Assembly (NCBI RefSeq): GCF_024171995.1
Contig: NZ_JAMTCT010000007.1
Span: forward strand, 62,001-126,000
Origin: Promicromonospora umidemergens
GTDB lineage: Bacteria > Actinomycetota > Actinomycetes > Actinomycetales > Cellulomonadaceae
Direction of reading: 5' to 3'
DNA: 64,000 nt
In this document: positions 40,653 to 48,098 of the stretch, piece after piece
Position numbering within the stretch: the first letter of the stretch is position 1
How the letters are laid out: every line of letters begins with the position of its first letter
Program-made: the position numbers and the translations under genes
The notes under the pieces: model-generated
What the model saw: only the letters and a program-made list of their open reading frames with translations
Databases searched by the model: none
What the model was told of the DNA's origin: nothing

Positions 40653-41582
40653 CTACTTCAGGCTCCCGAGCGTCACGCCCGAGCGCCAGTAGCGCTGCAT
40701 CGAGATCATGAGCACGACCATGGGGATGGTCGAGACGAGCGAGCCCGTCAGGACCAGGCTGGTCAGGTCGACGGTGCTGTCGGTGCCCCGCTGGAGCCAG
40801 GAGTACAGGCCGAGCATCACGGGCCACTTCTCGACCCCCTTGAGGAACACCAGCGGCCACATGAACGCGTTCCAGCTCGCCACGAAGTGCAGCAGGAAGA
40901 TCGTCGCGCCGGCGGTGGTGAGCAGCCGCAGCCCCATGGAGAAGAAGATCCGGTACTCGCCGGCGCCGTCGATGCGCGCGGCCTCCATGAGCTCGGTCGG
41001 CACGGCGCCCTCGGCGTAGACCTTGGCCAGGTAGACGGAGAACGACCCGAACATGCCGGGCAGGATCATCGCCCAGATCGTGTCGTACAGGCCGAGCTGC
41101 ACGAACAGCACGAAGCTCGGCACGATCATCAGCGAGCCTGGGATCAGGAACGACGCGATGATCAGGCCCATCGTCAGCCCGCGGCCGCGGTAGCGGTACT
41201 TGGCGATGCCGTAGCCGGCCGCGAGCGCGACCAGGGTGAGCCCGAGCGAGCCCAGCCCCGAGTAGAGCACGGTGTTCCACAGCCACCGGGTGAAGATGCC
41301 GTCCTGGTAGGTGAACAGGCTGCTGAGGTTGGCCCACAGGTCGAGCTGCGCGAACCACAGGCCGTTGGTCGTGTACAGCTCCCGCTGGTTCTTGGTGGCG
41401 GCCACCAGCAGCCACCACAGCGGGCCGACGGCGTACAGGGAGAGTGCCACCAGCACCCCGAGGACCACCCAGCGGGACGAGCCCCTTGCCTCCGCCGCGG
41501 AGCGGGTCTCGGGTACGGGCCGACGGCGGCGCCTGGCCGGCGGGTTTTGCCGGGTCGCCGGCTCGAGTGTGGCGTGGCTCAT
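40653..41582 (-). CDS. carbohydrate ABC transporter permease (MalG type)
   Basis: 309 residues with six membrane segments. A proline/arginine-rich cytoplasmic N-terminus precedes VVLGVLVALSLYAVGPLWWLL. The EAA loop that meets the ATPase is seen in ELMEAARIDGAGEYRIFFSM, and the family ending in MQRYWRSGVTLGSLK. It forms the membrane channel with the permease gene upstream, with which it overlaps as ATGA. No ATPase gene is present in the locus; actinobacterial transporters of this kind commonly share the MsiK ATPase encoded elsewhere. Confidence 0.92.
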   Translation of the reverse strand: MSHATLEPATRQNPPARRRRRPVPETRSAAEARGSSRWVVLGVLVALSLYAVGPLWWLLVAATKNQRELYTTNGLWFAQLDLWANLSSLFTYQDGIFTRWLWNTVLYSGLGSLGLTLVALAAGYGIAKYRYRGRGLTMGLIIASFLIPGSLMIVPSFVLFVQLGLYDTIWAMILPGMFGSFSVYLAKVYAEGAVPTELMEAARIDGAGEYRIFFSMGLRLLTTAGATIFLLHFVASWNAFMWPLVFLKGVEKWPVMLGLYSWLQRGTDSTVDLTSLVLTGSLVSTIPMVVLMISMQRYWRSGVTLGSLK

Positions 41583-42502
41583 GACTCCTCCTTGTTCATG
41601 AAGCGGTAGATGATCGCGGAGGCGATGCCGACGACGACGGCGAGGATGACCGACAGGGCCGTGGCGTAGTTCAGGTTCCCGACCTGGAACGCCTGGTCGT
41701 AGATCATCATCGCGGGGGTGAAGTCCCGGGTGATCGTCTCGGGTGTGACCGCGCGGAACAGGACCGGCTGGTCGAAGAGCTGCAGGGTGCCGATGATCGA
41801 CAGCAGCGACGTCAGCACGAGCGACCCGCGGACGAACGGGACCTTGATGGACCAGGCGATCCGCAGCTCGGACGCCCCGTCGATGCGGGCCGCCTCGAAG
41901 ATCTCGTGCGGCACCGACTGGAGCGCTCCGTACAGGATGAGCATCGTGAAGCCGAGCGCGCTCCAGACCGCGAGGTTGCCCATCGACACCCAGACCATCG
42001 AGCTCGTGAAGAAGTTCACGTCCAGGCCGAACAGTGCGAAGAACCCCGTGATCGGGCCGACGGTCGGGCTGTACTGGTAGATCCAGATCATCGCGGCGAC
42101 GATGCCGGGCACCATGTACGGCAGCAGGAGCGCGATGCGGAAGCGGGCGGCGGTACGACGCCGGGCGGCGTCGAGCACGAGCGCCAGGCCGAGGCCGAGC
42201 GCCTGCGTCAGCGGCACCACCACGATCGCGTAGAGGAGGACGCGGAACATCCCGGTCCAGAACGCGCCGTCGGCCAGGCCTTTGGCGAAGTTCCGCAGCC
42301 CGGCGAACTCGACGGTCTGCCCGCCGAAACCGAGTCCTGACGACTGGGTGGTGTAGACGCTCTCGCGCACCCCCATGAGCACCGGGACGATGACGAACAG
42401 CGCGAACCCCGCGAGGAACGGGAGGGTGAACGACGCACCCTTGAGGCTCTGCATCGTGCGCCAGCCGAAGAGCGGCCGGGACCGCTGAGCACGGACGGAC
42501 AT
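41579..42502 (-). CDS. carbohydrate ABC transporter permease (MalF type)
   Basis: 307 residues, six membrane segments: FTLPFLAGFALFVIVPVLMG at the N-terminus, the EAA loop EIFEAARIDGASELRIAWSI and a final ALSVILAVVVGIASAIIYRF. Pairs with the downstream MalG-type permease. The gene starts 28 bases after the substrate-binding-protein stop, so the three genes are one operon in the order binding protein - MalF - MalG, the usual arrangement for oligosaccharide uptake. Confidence 0.92.
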   Translation of the reverse strand: MSVRAQRSRPLFGWRTMQSLKGASFTLPFLAGFALFVIVPVLMGVRESVYTTQSSGLGFGGQTVEFAGLRNFAKGLADGAFWTGMFRVLLYAIVVVPLTQALGLGLALVLDAARRRTAARFRIALLLPYMVPGIVAAMIWIYQYSPTVGPITGFFALFGLDVNFFTSSMVWVSMGNLAVWSALGFTMLILYGALQSVPHEIFEAARIDGASELRIAWSIKVPFVRGSLVLTSLLSIIGTLQLFDQPVLFRAVTPETITRDFTPAMMIYDQAFQVGNLNYATALSVILAVVVGIASAIIYRFMNKEES

Positions 42503-42530
42503 CCGCGTCCTCCTTTCGTAGGTCAGCGGG

Positions 42531-43865
42531 TCACTCGGTGACGGTGTAAGAGATGCCCTTGTCGTCGAGGTCGGCCGCGACGAACTCCTGCACCGCCGTC
42601 AGCGCCTCCTGGAGCGTGATATCGCCCGCGACGGCCTTGCCCCACTGGTCCTGCAGCTCGGGAAACCAGGCGTCGTAGTTCGGTCCGAGCTCGAACTTGC
42701 CGATCACGCGGTCCTGGGCGGTGACTATCTGCTCGCCGGCCGCCTTGTCGTCCACGAAGAAGTCCTCGGGGACCACTGCGTCCACGTAGTCGGACGCGTC
42801 GGGGACCTGGACAGGGAAGCTGACGGCGCCGGTCTCCGCGTTGCGGCCGGCCTCGATCGCCTCGGGCGTGGTGAGCCAGTCGGTGTAGGCCACGACCGCC
42901 CCGGGGTTCTCGCACCCCTCGGGGACGAACGACGGGAGCGTGCGGCCGGGTGTCACCGGCGCGGTCGCGTCCGCGAACTGCGGCACCGGGTGCGCCGACC
43001 AGTCGCCGCCCGAGTCGGCCAGGTTGGTCTGCAGGCCCGTCAGCGACCACCACTGCGTGGTCGTGGACGCCATCTTGCCCGAGTCGAAGTACTTGTACAG
43101 CGCCGGCTTGTCCATGAAGGTCTGGTTGGAGACGAGGTCCTCGTCGATGAGCGGCTGCAGCACGTCCGCAGCGGCGACGGTCTTCTCGTCGGTGAAGTTC
43201 ACCACCCACTGGTCGCCCTCGATGGCGAACCACTCGGCGCCGGCCTGCTGGGCCAGGTTCATCAGGATGCTCGGGTCCTCGCCGGCCAGGTTGGTGATGT
43301 CGACGCCGTGCGGCCCGAGCTCCCGCCCCGCCTCGACGAACTCGTCCCAGGTGGCGGGGACCTCGACGTCGTACTTGTCGAACGTCTTCTGGTTCACGAT
43401 GAGGAACTGGCCGTCCGACCCGCTCGGCAGGCCGTAGTACCGGCCGTCGACCTGGGCGGCGGCGAGCGCACCCTCGTTGTAGAGGTCGACGGAACCCTCG
43501 ACCTGCTCGGTGATGTCCTGCGCCCAGCCGTTGACGACCATGGTGGTCAACGGCGCGAAGCCCTGGACGAGGCACGGGACGCCGGAACCGGCCTCGGTCG
43601 CGTTGCGGAAGTTCGTCTGCGTGGCGACGTTGCTGGCCTGCAGCACGTACTTCACGGTGACGTCGTCCTGCGCCGCGTTGAACGCCTCGGCGGTCTGCTC
43701 ACCGGTCTCGGCGTTCCAGCCCCACACCTCGATGGTGACGGGGCCGGCCGGCTCCGTGTCGCCGGCCGCACCGGCCGACGAGGCGTCGGCCGAGCAGGCG
43801 CTCAGGCCGGCCAGCGCCGTCACGGCGAGCCCGGCGGTCGCCCAGCGGGCACGTGATCTGATCAT
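42531..43865 (-). CDS. extracellular sugar-binding lipoprotein of the ABC transporter
   Basis: 444 residues. The signal peptide ends in the lipobox LSAC (about 21-24), so the protein is tethered outside the membrane. The mature part is a family 1 solute-binding protein: VTIEVWGWNAETGEQTAEAF, FRNATEAGSGVPCLVQGF, YYGLPSGSDGQFLIVNQKTF, VPATWDEFVEAGREL and later QWWSLTGLQTNLADSGGDW. It captures an oligosaccharide, most likely a breakdown product of the secreted lyases or GH enzymes nearby, and hands it to the permeases. A LacI-type operator lies 54 bases before its ATG. Confidence 0.92.
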   Translation of the reverse strand: MIRSRARWATAGLAVTALAGLSACSADASSAGAAGDTEPAGPVTIEVWGWNAETGEQTAEAFNAAQDDVTVKYVLQASNVATQTNFRNATEAGSGVPCLVQGFAPLTTMVVNGWAQDITEQVEGSVDLYNEGALAAAQVDGRYYGLPSGSDGQFLIVNQKTFDKYDVEVPATWDEFVEAGRELGPHGVDITNLAGEDPSILMNLAQQAGAEWFAIEGDQWVVNFTDEKTVAAADVLQPLIDEDLVSNQTFMDKPALYKYFDSGKMASTTTQWWSLTGLQTNLADSGGDWSAHPVPQFADATAPVTPGRTLPSFVPEGCENPGAVVAYTDWLTTPEAIEAGRNAETGAVSFPVQVPDASDYVDAVVPEDFFVDDKAAGEQIVTAQDRVIGKFELGPNYDAWFPELQDQWGKAVAGDITLQEALTAVQEFVAADLDDKGISYTVTE

Positions 43866-43918
43866 GGCTCTCCCCTTTGAGAAGTACTGCTCCTTTGAGC
43901 TGCGCCGTGCGTGGCACA

Positions 43919-43931
43919 GGAAAACGTTCTC
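43919..43931. promoter_or_regulatory. LacI-type operator upstream of the ABC transporter operon
   Basis: GGAAAACGTTCTC, the same core as the site at 39591-39603 with one base changed, 54 bases before the binding-protein start on the minus strand. Confidence 0.65.
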
Positions 43932-44006
43932 AGATTAGCGCTCCGGACCCGACTGTCAAGCGAACGTCTCTTTCCGGCCTCGGAACCCCTGCCTCTTCCC
44001 CTCGCG

Positions 44007-44026
44007 ACAGGACAACGTTATCCTGT
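44007..44026. promoter_or_regulatory. LacI-type operator upstream of the 2-hydroxyacid dehydrogenase
   Basis: A nearly perfect 20-bp palindrome with arms ACAGGA and TCCTGT around CAACGTTA, one mismatch, 21 bases before the ATG at 44048. It is the most symmetrical of the sites and shares the AACGTTATC core. Confidence 0.7.
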
Positions 44027-44047
44027 GCCACGGACAAGGAGGTCGGG

Positions 44048-45007
44048 ATGGAACCACTCAACGTCGTGCTCGCGATGCGTCCGACGGCGCTCGCGGAACG
44101 ACTCTTCGACGATGCCGCCCGCCGCCGGCTCGACGCCGCGGCAGAGGTCTGGCCCGAGGTGCTGGAGGAGCTGACGACCCCGGCGGCCCGCCGGGCGCTG
44201 GAGCACTGCGACGTCCTCGTCACCGGCTGGGGTGCCGGCTTCCTCTCCGACGCCGTGCTGGCCACGGCACCGCGGCTGCGCGCCGTCGTGCACACGGGCG
44301 GGAACGCCACGCACCTGCTGGGCCCCGCAGCCCTCGAACGCCGGATGACGCTGACCGATGCCCGCGCCGCGAACGGGCGCCCGGTCGCCGAGCTCTCGCT
44401 CGCGCTCATCCTCCTGGCGGGCAAGCAGACCCTGCCGGCCGCCCGGCTCTACGCCGAGCGGCGCGCCCTCATCGACCGGGAGCAGGCCTTCCCGCACGCC
44501 GGGAACCACGGCCGCCGCGTGGGCATCGTCGGGGCCTCGTGCATCGGCCGGCAGACGATCGAGCTGCTGAAGCCGTTCGACCTGGCGATATCGGTCTTCG
44601 ACCCCTACCTGACCGACGACGACGCGCAGCACCTGGGCGTGCACAAGGTCGAGCTCGACGAGCTGATGGCCACGTGCACGGTGGTCTCGGTCCACGCACC
44701 CGACGTCCCCGCGACACAGCGGATGATCGACGCGCGCAGGCTCGCCCTCCTGCCCGACGGCGCCACCCTCGTCAACACCGCCCGCGGCGCCCTGGTGGAC
44801 ACCGACGCGCTCGTCGCCGAGCTCGCCACCGGACGGATCGACGCGATCCTCGACGTCACCGAGCCCGAGCCGCTGCCGGCGGACCATCCGCTGTGGACCC
44901 TGCCGAACGTGCTGCTCACACCACACATCGCTGGGTCCATGGGTAACGAGCTGGGCCGGCTCGGAGAGAACGCGGTCATGGAGATCGAGCGCCTCGCCCG
45001 CGAGTGA
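44048..45007 (+). CDS. D-isomer-specific 2-hydroxyacid dehydrogenase
   Basis: 319 residues, ATG 44048 behind AAGGAGG. The NAD-binding domain has VGIVGASCIGRQTIELLKPF (G-x-x-x-x-G), VFDPYLTDDDA, then TLVNTARGALVDTDALVAEL and ILDVTEPEPLPADHPLWTLP. PNVLLTPHIAGSMGNELGR contributes the catalytic His. It would reduce or oxidise a 2-keto/2-hydroxy acid. Because a LacI-type operator precedes it, a catabolic role for an acid formed from the polysaccharide (for example a uronate-derived keto acid) is reasonable, but this is inference. It is transcribed away from the ABC transporter. Confidence 0.85.
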   Translation: MEPLNVVLAMRPTALAERLFDDAARRRLDAAAEVWPEVLEELTTPAARRALEHCDVLVTGWGAGFLSDAVLATAPRLRAVVHTGGNATHLLGPAALERRMTLTDARAANGRPVAELSLALILLAGKQTLPAARLYAERRALIDREQAFPHAGNHGRRVGIVGASCIGRQTIELLKPFDLAISVFDPYLTDDDAQHLGVHKVELDELMATCTVVSVHAPDVPATQRMIDARRLALLPDGATLVNTARGALVDTDALVAELATGRIDAILDVTEPEPLPADHPLWTLPNVLLTPHIAGSMGNELGRLGENAVMEIERLARE

Positions 45008-45051
45008 GTCGCGGATCGATGAGTCGCACCGGCCTCCGTCGTCCTACAGGT

Positions 45052-45642
45052 ATGGGAATCGTCAAAGCAGATATGGCAGTGTCGCTCGACGGCTACTCCG
45101 CCGGGCACGACCAGAGCCTCGAGCACCCGTTCGGGCCGCTCGCCGGCGAGCGCCTGCACACCTGGATGTTCGAGCACGGGGACGCGCACAAGGCAGAGGT
45201 GGACGCCATCGTCGGCGCGGGCGCGTACATCATGGGGCGCAACATGTTCTCCCCAGGCCGCGGACCGTGGGACCTGGACTGGAAGGGCTGGTGGGGCGAC
45301 AACCCGCCGTACCACGCGCCGGTCTTCGTCCTCACCCACCACGCGCGCGACCCCATCCCGATGGAGGGCGGCACCACGTTCCACTTCATCACGGACGGCG
45401 CGGAGAGCGCCCTGGAGCAGGCCCGGGCCGCCGCGGGCGACGGTGACATCTCCATCACGGGCGGGGCCACCACCCTCAACGAGTACCTCGCCGCCGGGCA
45501 CATCGACGAGCTGCGGCTGCACGTCGTGCCGTTCACCCTCGGCTCGGGCACGCGCGTGTTCGACGGCGTGCCGCCCATCGAGTTCACCTCGACCTCCGTG
45601 CGGCACACGCCCGAGGTCACGCACGTGACGCTGCGCCGGTGA
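45052..45642 (+). CDS. dihydrofolate reductase-family (RibD C-terminal-like) protein
   Basis: 196 residues. KADMAVSLDGYSAGHDQSLE at the start, AYIMGRNMFSPGRGPWD in the middle, PVFVLTHHARD, and GDISITGGATTLNEYLAAGH with DELRLHVVPFTLGSGTRVFD are the standard features of this NADPH-binding reductase family, often annotated as YyaP/YwjB-like or deaminase-reductases. The substrate is unknown. ATG at 45052. It lies between the hydroxyacid dehydrogenase and pabC, with 13 bases to the pabC start, so it may be expressed with pabC. Confidence 0.85.
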   Translation: MGIVKADMAVSLDGYSAGHDQSLEHPFGPLAGERLHTWMFEHGDAHKAEVDAIVGAGAYIMGRNMFSPGRGPWDLDWKGWWGDNPPYHAPVFVLTHHARDPIPMEGGTTFHFITDGAESALEQARAAAGDGDISITGGATTLNEYLAAGHIDELRLHVVPFTLGSGTRVFDGVPPIEFTSTSVRHTPEVTHVTLRR

Positions 45643-45655
45643 CAGACTGGACGTC

Positions 45656-46504
45656 ATGACGGTCATCTGGACAGAGGGGCGCATGGTCGCGCCCGACGAG
45701 GCCGCGCTCAGCGCGGTCGACCACGGCATCACTGTCGGCGACGGCGTCTTCGAGACGTGCGCCGTCCTCGGCGGTCACGCGTTCGCGCTGACGCGACATC
45801 TCGCCCGCCTGGAGCGGTCGGCGGCCGGCATGGGGATGGCGGACCTCGACCTGCACAAGGTGCGCGGTGGCGTCGACGCCGTCCTCGCCGCCGCGCCCGA
45901 CGCCGGGCGCCTGCGCATCACCGTGACCGACGGCGTCGGGCCGCTCGGCTCCGGCCGGTCGGCCGGGCCGCAGACGGTGATCGTGGCGGCGACCCCCGCC
46001 GTCGTCGTACCCACCGGACGTGCCGCGCGCTCCCCCTGGACCCGCAACGAGAACAGCGCGGTCGCGGGGCTCAAGACGACGTCCTACGCCGAGAACGTCG
46101 TGGCGCTCGCGGATGCGACGGCCAAGGGCGGCGACGAGTCCGTGTTCGCGAACACCCGGGGCGAGCTGTGCGAGGGCACGGGCTCGAACGTGTTCATCGA
46201 GATCGGTGGCGAGCTCGTCACTCCCCCGCTCAGCGTGGGCTGCCTGGCCGGCATCACGCGCGAGCTGCTGCTGGAGTGGGGCGCCGAGGCGGGGCTGCCC
46301 GTGCGCGAGGCCAAGGACGGCGAGCTGCCGTTCTCGGTGCTCGACCAGGTAGCCGCCGGTGAGGCTCGGATGCTGCTGACAGGATCGGTGCGGAACGTGC
46401 AGCCGACGGCCTGGCTGGACGGCGTCGACCTGAAGGTCGGCGAGCTGTCGAGCGCCGCGCGCGACCTGTTCGAGCGGAACATGCGCGAGCGGATCGATCC
46501 CTGA
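45656..46504 (+). CDS. pabC: aminotransferase class IV, aminodeoxychorismate lyase (PabC)
   Basis: A 282-residue PLP enzyme of fold type IV. DHGITVGDGVFETCAVLGGH is the typical start, AVAGLKTTSYAENVVAL includes the PLP lysine, and EGTGSNVFIEIGGELVTPPL, GCLAGITRELLLEW and MLLTGSVRNVQPT follow. This set fits 4-amino-4-deoxychorismate lyase, which releases p-aminobenzoate; a branched-chain or D-amino acid transaminase cannot be fully excluded. The functional partner PabB is at 28.4 kb. A Val tRNA follows 83 bases after the stop. Confidence 0.82.
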   Translation: MTVIWTEGRMVAPDEAALSAVDHGITVGDGVFETCAVLGGHAFALTRHLARLERSAAGMGMADLDLHKVRGGVDAVLAAAPDAGRLRITVTDGVGPLGSGRSAGPQTVIVAATPAVVVPTGRAARSPWTRNENSAVAGLKTTSYAENVVALADATAKGGDESVFANTRGELCEGTGSNVFIEIGGELVTPPLSVGCLAGITRELLLEWGAEAGLPVREAKDGELPFSVLDQVAAGEARMLLTGSVRNVQPTAWLDGVDLKVGELSSAARDLFERNMRERIDP

Positions 46505-46586
46505 CCCGACCGGGCGGTCTGGATTTCGCATCCGCGCTCGAAGCAGGCTAATATCGTCCACGCACGCCCTACGGGGCTGGCAGCAC

Positions 46587-46658
46587 GGGCGATTGGCGCA
46601 GGGGTAGCGCGCTTCGTTCACACCGAAGAGGTCACTGGTTCGATCCCAGTATCGCCCA
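46587..46658 (+). tRNA. tRNA-Val (CAC)
   Basis: 72 bases, acceptor GGGCGAT / ATCGCCC, anticodon loop TTCACAC with CAC inside the CTTCG/CGAAG stem, T arm GGTTCGATCC. Closely related to the two tRNA-Val(GAC) genes at 26.0 and 28.0 kb. A possible -10 TAATAT lies at 46549-46554. CCA is not fully encoded. Confidence 0.95.
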
Positions 46659-46671
46659 CCGTGAGAGAAGG

Positions 46672-46704
46672 CCCTCCGACCAGCGGAAACGCTGAGTCGG
46701 GGGG
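46672..46704 (+). terminator. terminator of tRNA-Val (CAC)
   Basis: Stem CCCTCCGAC / GTCGGGGGG extended by CAGCG-GAAA-CGCTG, followed by TCTTTC. The inner stem and GAAA loop match the hairpins after the two tRNA-Val(GAC) genes. Confidence 0.75.
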
Positions 46705-46779
46705 TCTTTCGTCTGCCCAGACGTGTCGGTGCGGGACTCCTGGGGGGACCAGCTGGAGGTCAGCTGACCCGGGGCCGAG

Positions 46780-47040
46780 CCGGGGCCGAGCCGCAAGTTG
46801 CTGGTCACCCCGGCAAGCCACCGACGTCGAACCGCAACTTACCGGTCGCCCCGGGTGCCGAGCCGAAACCTACACGTCGATCCGGGCGTGCAGGCACGTG
46901 CTTCTTGCGGCTCGGCCCTCAAGCCCACGCGCACCTTGCGGTTCGGCGCCAGCAAGCCCCTCAAGCCCACGCACACCTTGCGGTTCGGCGCCAGCAGCCC
47001 GCCCAGGCCAACCCGTATGTTGCGGTTCGGCACCCGACGA
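46780..47040. repeat. cluster of GCCGAACCGCAA-type repeats in both orientations
   Basis: About 260 bases with at least three forward occurrences of a GCCGARCCGCAA-like motif (near 46785, 46826 and 46858, each followed within 20 bases by a GTC...CCCCGG-like segment). At least four reverse occurrences follow (TTGCGGYTCGGC at 46905, 46936, 46978 and 47020), the last three at exact 42-base spacing. No convincing gene lies here; the reverse frame could read 14-residue repeats (LAPNRKV..VGL) but has no start of its own. It lies between the tRNA terminator and the end of the alpha/beta hydrolase gene. Confidence 0.6.
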
Positions 47041-47056
47041 CGCCGGACCCACCAGC

Positions 47057-47956
47057 TCACAACGGGCCGCCGACACCGGTGCCAGCGGTGACGTCTCCGA
47101 CGAACGCCGCCATCACCGCCACGCACTCCGGCGAGTGGGTCTCCAGCAGCATGTGGCCGGCGTCGTAGACGTGTAGCTCCAGCCGGTCGAGGACCCTCGC
47201 GTAGCCCATGATCTCGGCCAGGTCGAAGTACGCGTCGTGGCGCCCCCAGAGCACCAGGCACGGCGGCTGGTGGGTCCGGTGGTAGTCGGCCAGCTCGCCG
47301 AACCGGGCGACGTGGTTCGCGTAGTCGCGGAACAGCCGGAACTGGGCCTCCAGGTTGCCGGGCCGCGACATCCGCTCCCAGTCCAGGTGCCAGGACTCGG
47401 GCGGCTGGAGCACCCGCACCCGCTCCGGCACCCCGCTCACGTACTCGTCGCGGACGCCCTCGAAGTTGAGCCACTCGGGCAGTCGTCCGCGGTTGGCCTC
47501 CGAGGGGTCGGCCCAGTACGCCCTCGCGCTGTCCCACTGGCTGCCCAGCCCGTCCTCGTGGGCGTTGCCGTTCTGCACGATGAGCCCGAGGACGCGATCG
47601 GGGTGCCGTGTGGCGAGGTGGTAGCCGACCGGAGCGCCGAAGTCGTGCAGGTAGACGAAGAACTCGTCCACCCCGAGCTGGTCGAGGAACGCCTCGACGG
47701 TGTCTGCCAGGTTGGCGAACGTGTAGTCGTACTCGTCGACACCGGGCGCGGCGGAGAACCCGAATCCCGGTAGGTCCGGCGCGACGACGCGGCTCACCTC
47801 CGCCAGCGGCGAGAGCACCTGCCGAAAGCTGTGGGAGGAGCTGGGGAAGCCGTGCAGCAGCAGGACGCAGGGCAGGTCCCTCGCGCCGGCCTCCCGGTAG
47901 AAGATCTCCAGCCCGCCGACGTCGAGACTGCGGTGGTGCGGCTTGTTGAGGTCCAC
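47057..47956 (-). CDS. alpha/beta hydrolase (epoxide hydrolase/haloalkane dehalogenase type)
   Basis: 299 residues. VLLLHGFPSSSHSFRQVL gives the oxyanion-hole HG-x-P motif, DLPGFGFSAAP follows, and FFVYLHDFGAPVGYHLA places Asp where serine esterases have Ser, the mark of epoxide hydrolases and haloalkane dehalogenases. The later CLVLWGRHDAYFD and VYDAGHMLLETH supply the acid and the catalytic His. No signal peptide. Substrate unknown. The gene reads away from the GH64 gene, with 142 bases between the starts, and runs into the repeat cluster at its 3' end. Confidence 0.85.
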   Translation of the reverse strand: MDLNKPHHRSLDVGGLEIFYREAGARDLPCVLLLHGFPSSSHSFRQVLSPLAEVSRVVAPDLPGFGFSAAPGVDEYDYTFANLADTVEAFLDQLGVDEFFVYLHDFGAPVGYHLATRHPDRVLGLIVQNGNAHEDGLGSQWDSARAYWADPSEANRGRLPEWLNFEGVRDEYVSGVPERVRVLQPPESWHLDWERMSRPGNLEAQFRLFRDYANHVARFGELADYHRTHQPPCLVLWGRHDAYFDLAEIMGYARVLDRLELHVYDAGHMLLETHSPECVAVMAAFVGDVTAGTGVGGPL

Positions 47957-48098
47957 CCCACCGAGGCTAGCCGGATGGCCGCCGACTCACGAGATCGCGC
48001 CCGGCTAGTGACATAGGCAGGATTCCTCACTAATATCCATTTTGCTGACAGTCCAGTAAGTACAACGACGTACCGAACGGAACACGAGGAGATCTCCC

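Noticed and set aside
46900..47030. CRISPR array
   Set aside because: The 42-base units diverge, there are only three or four, the intervals are not unique spacers and no cas genes are near. No CRISPR array was seen anywhere in the window.
46839..47120. C-terminal repeat extension of a minus-strand protein (LAPNRKV repeats)
   Set aside because: This frame is out of phase with the alpha/beta hydrolase and has no domain of its own; the repeats are better described at the DNA level.
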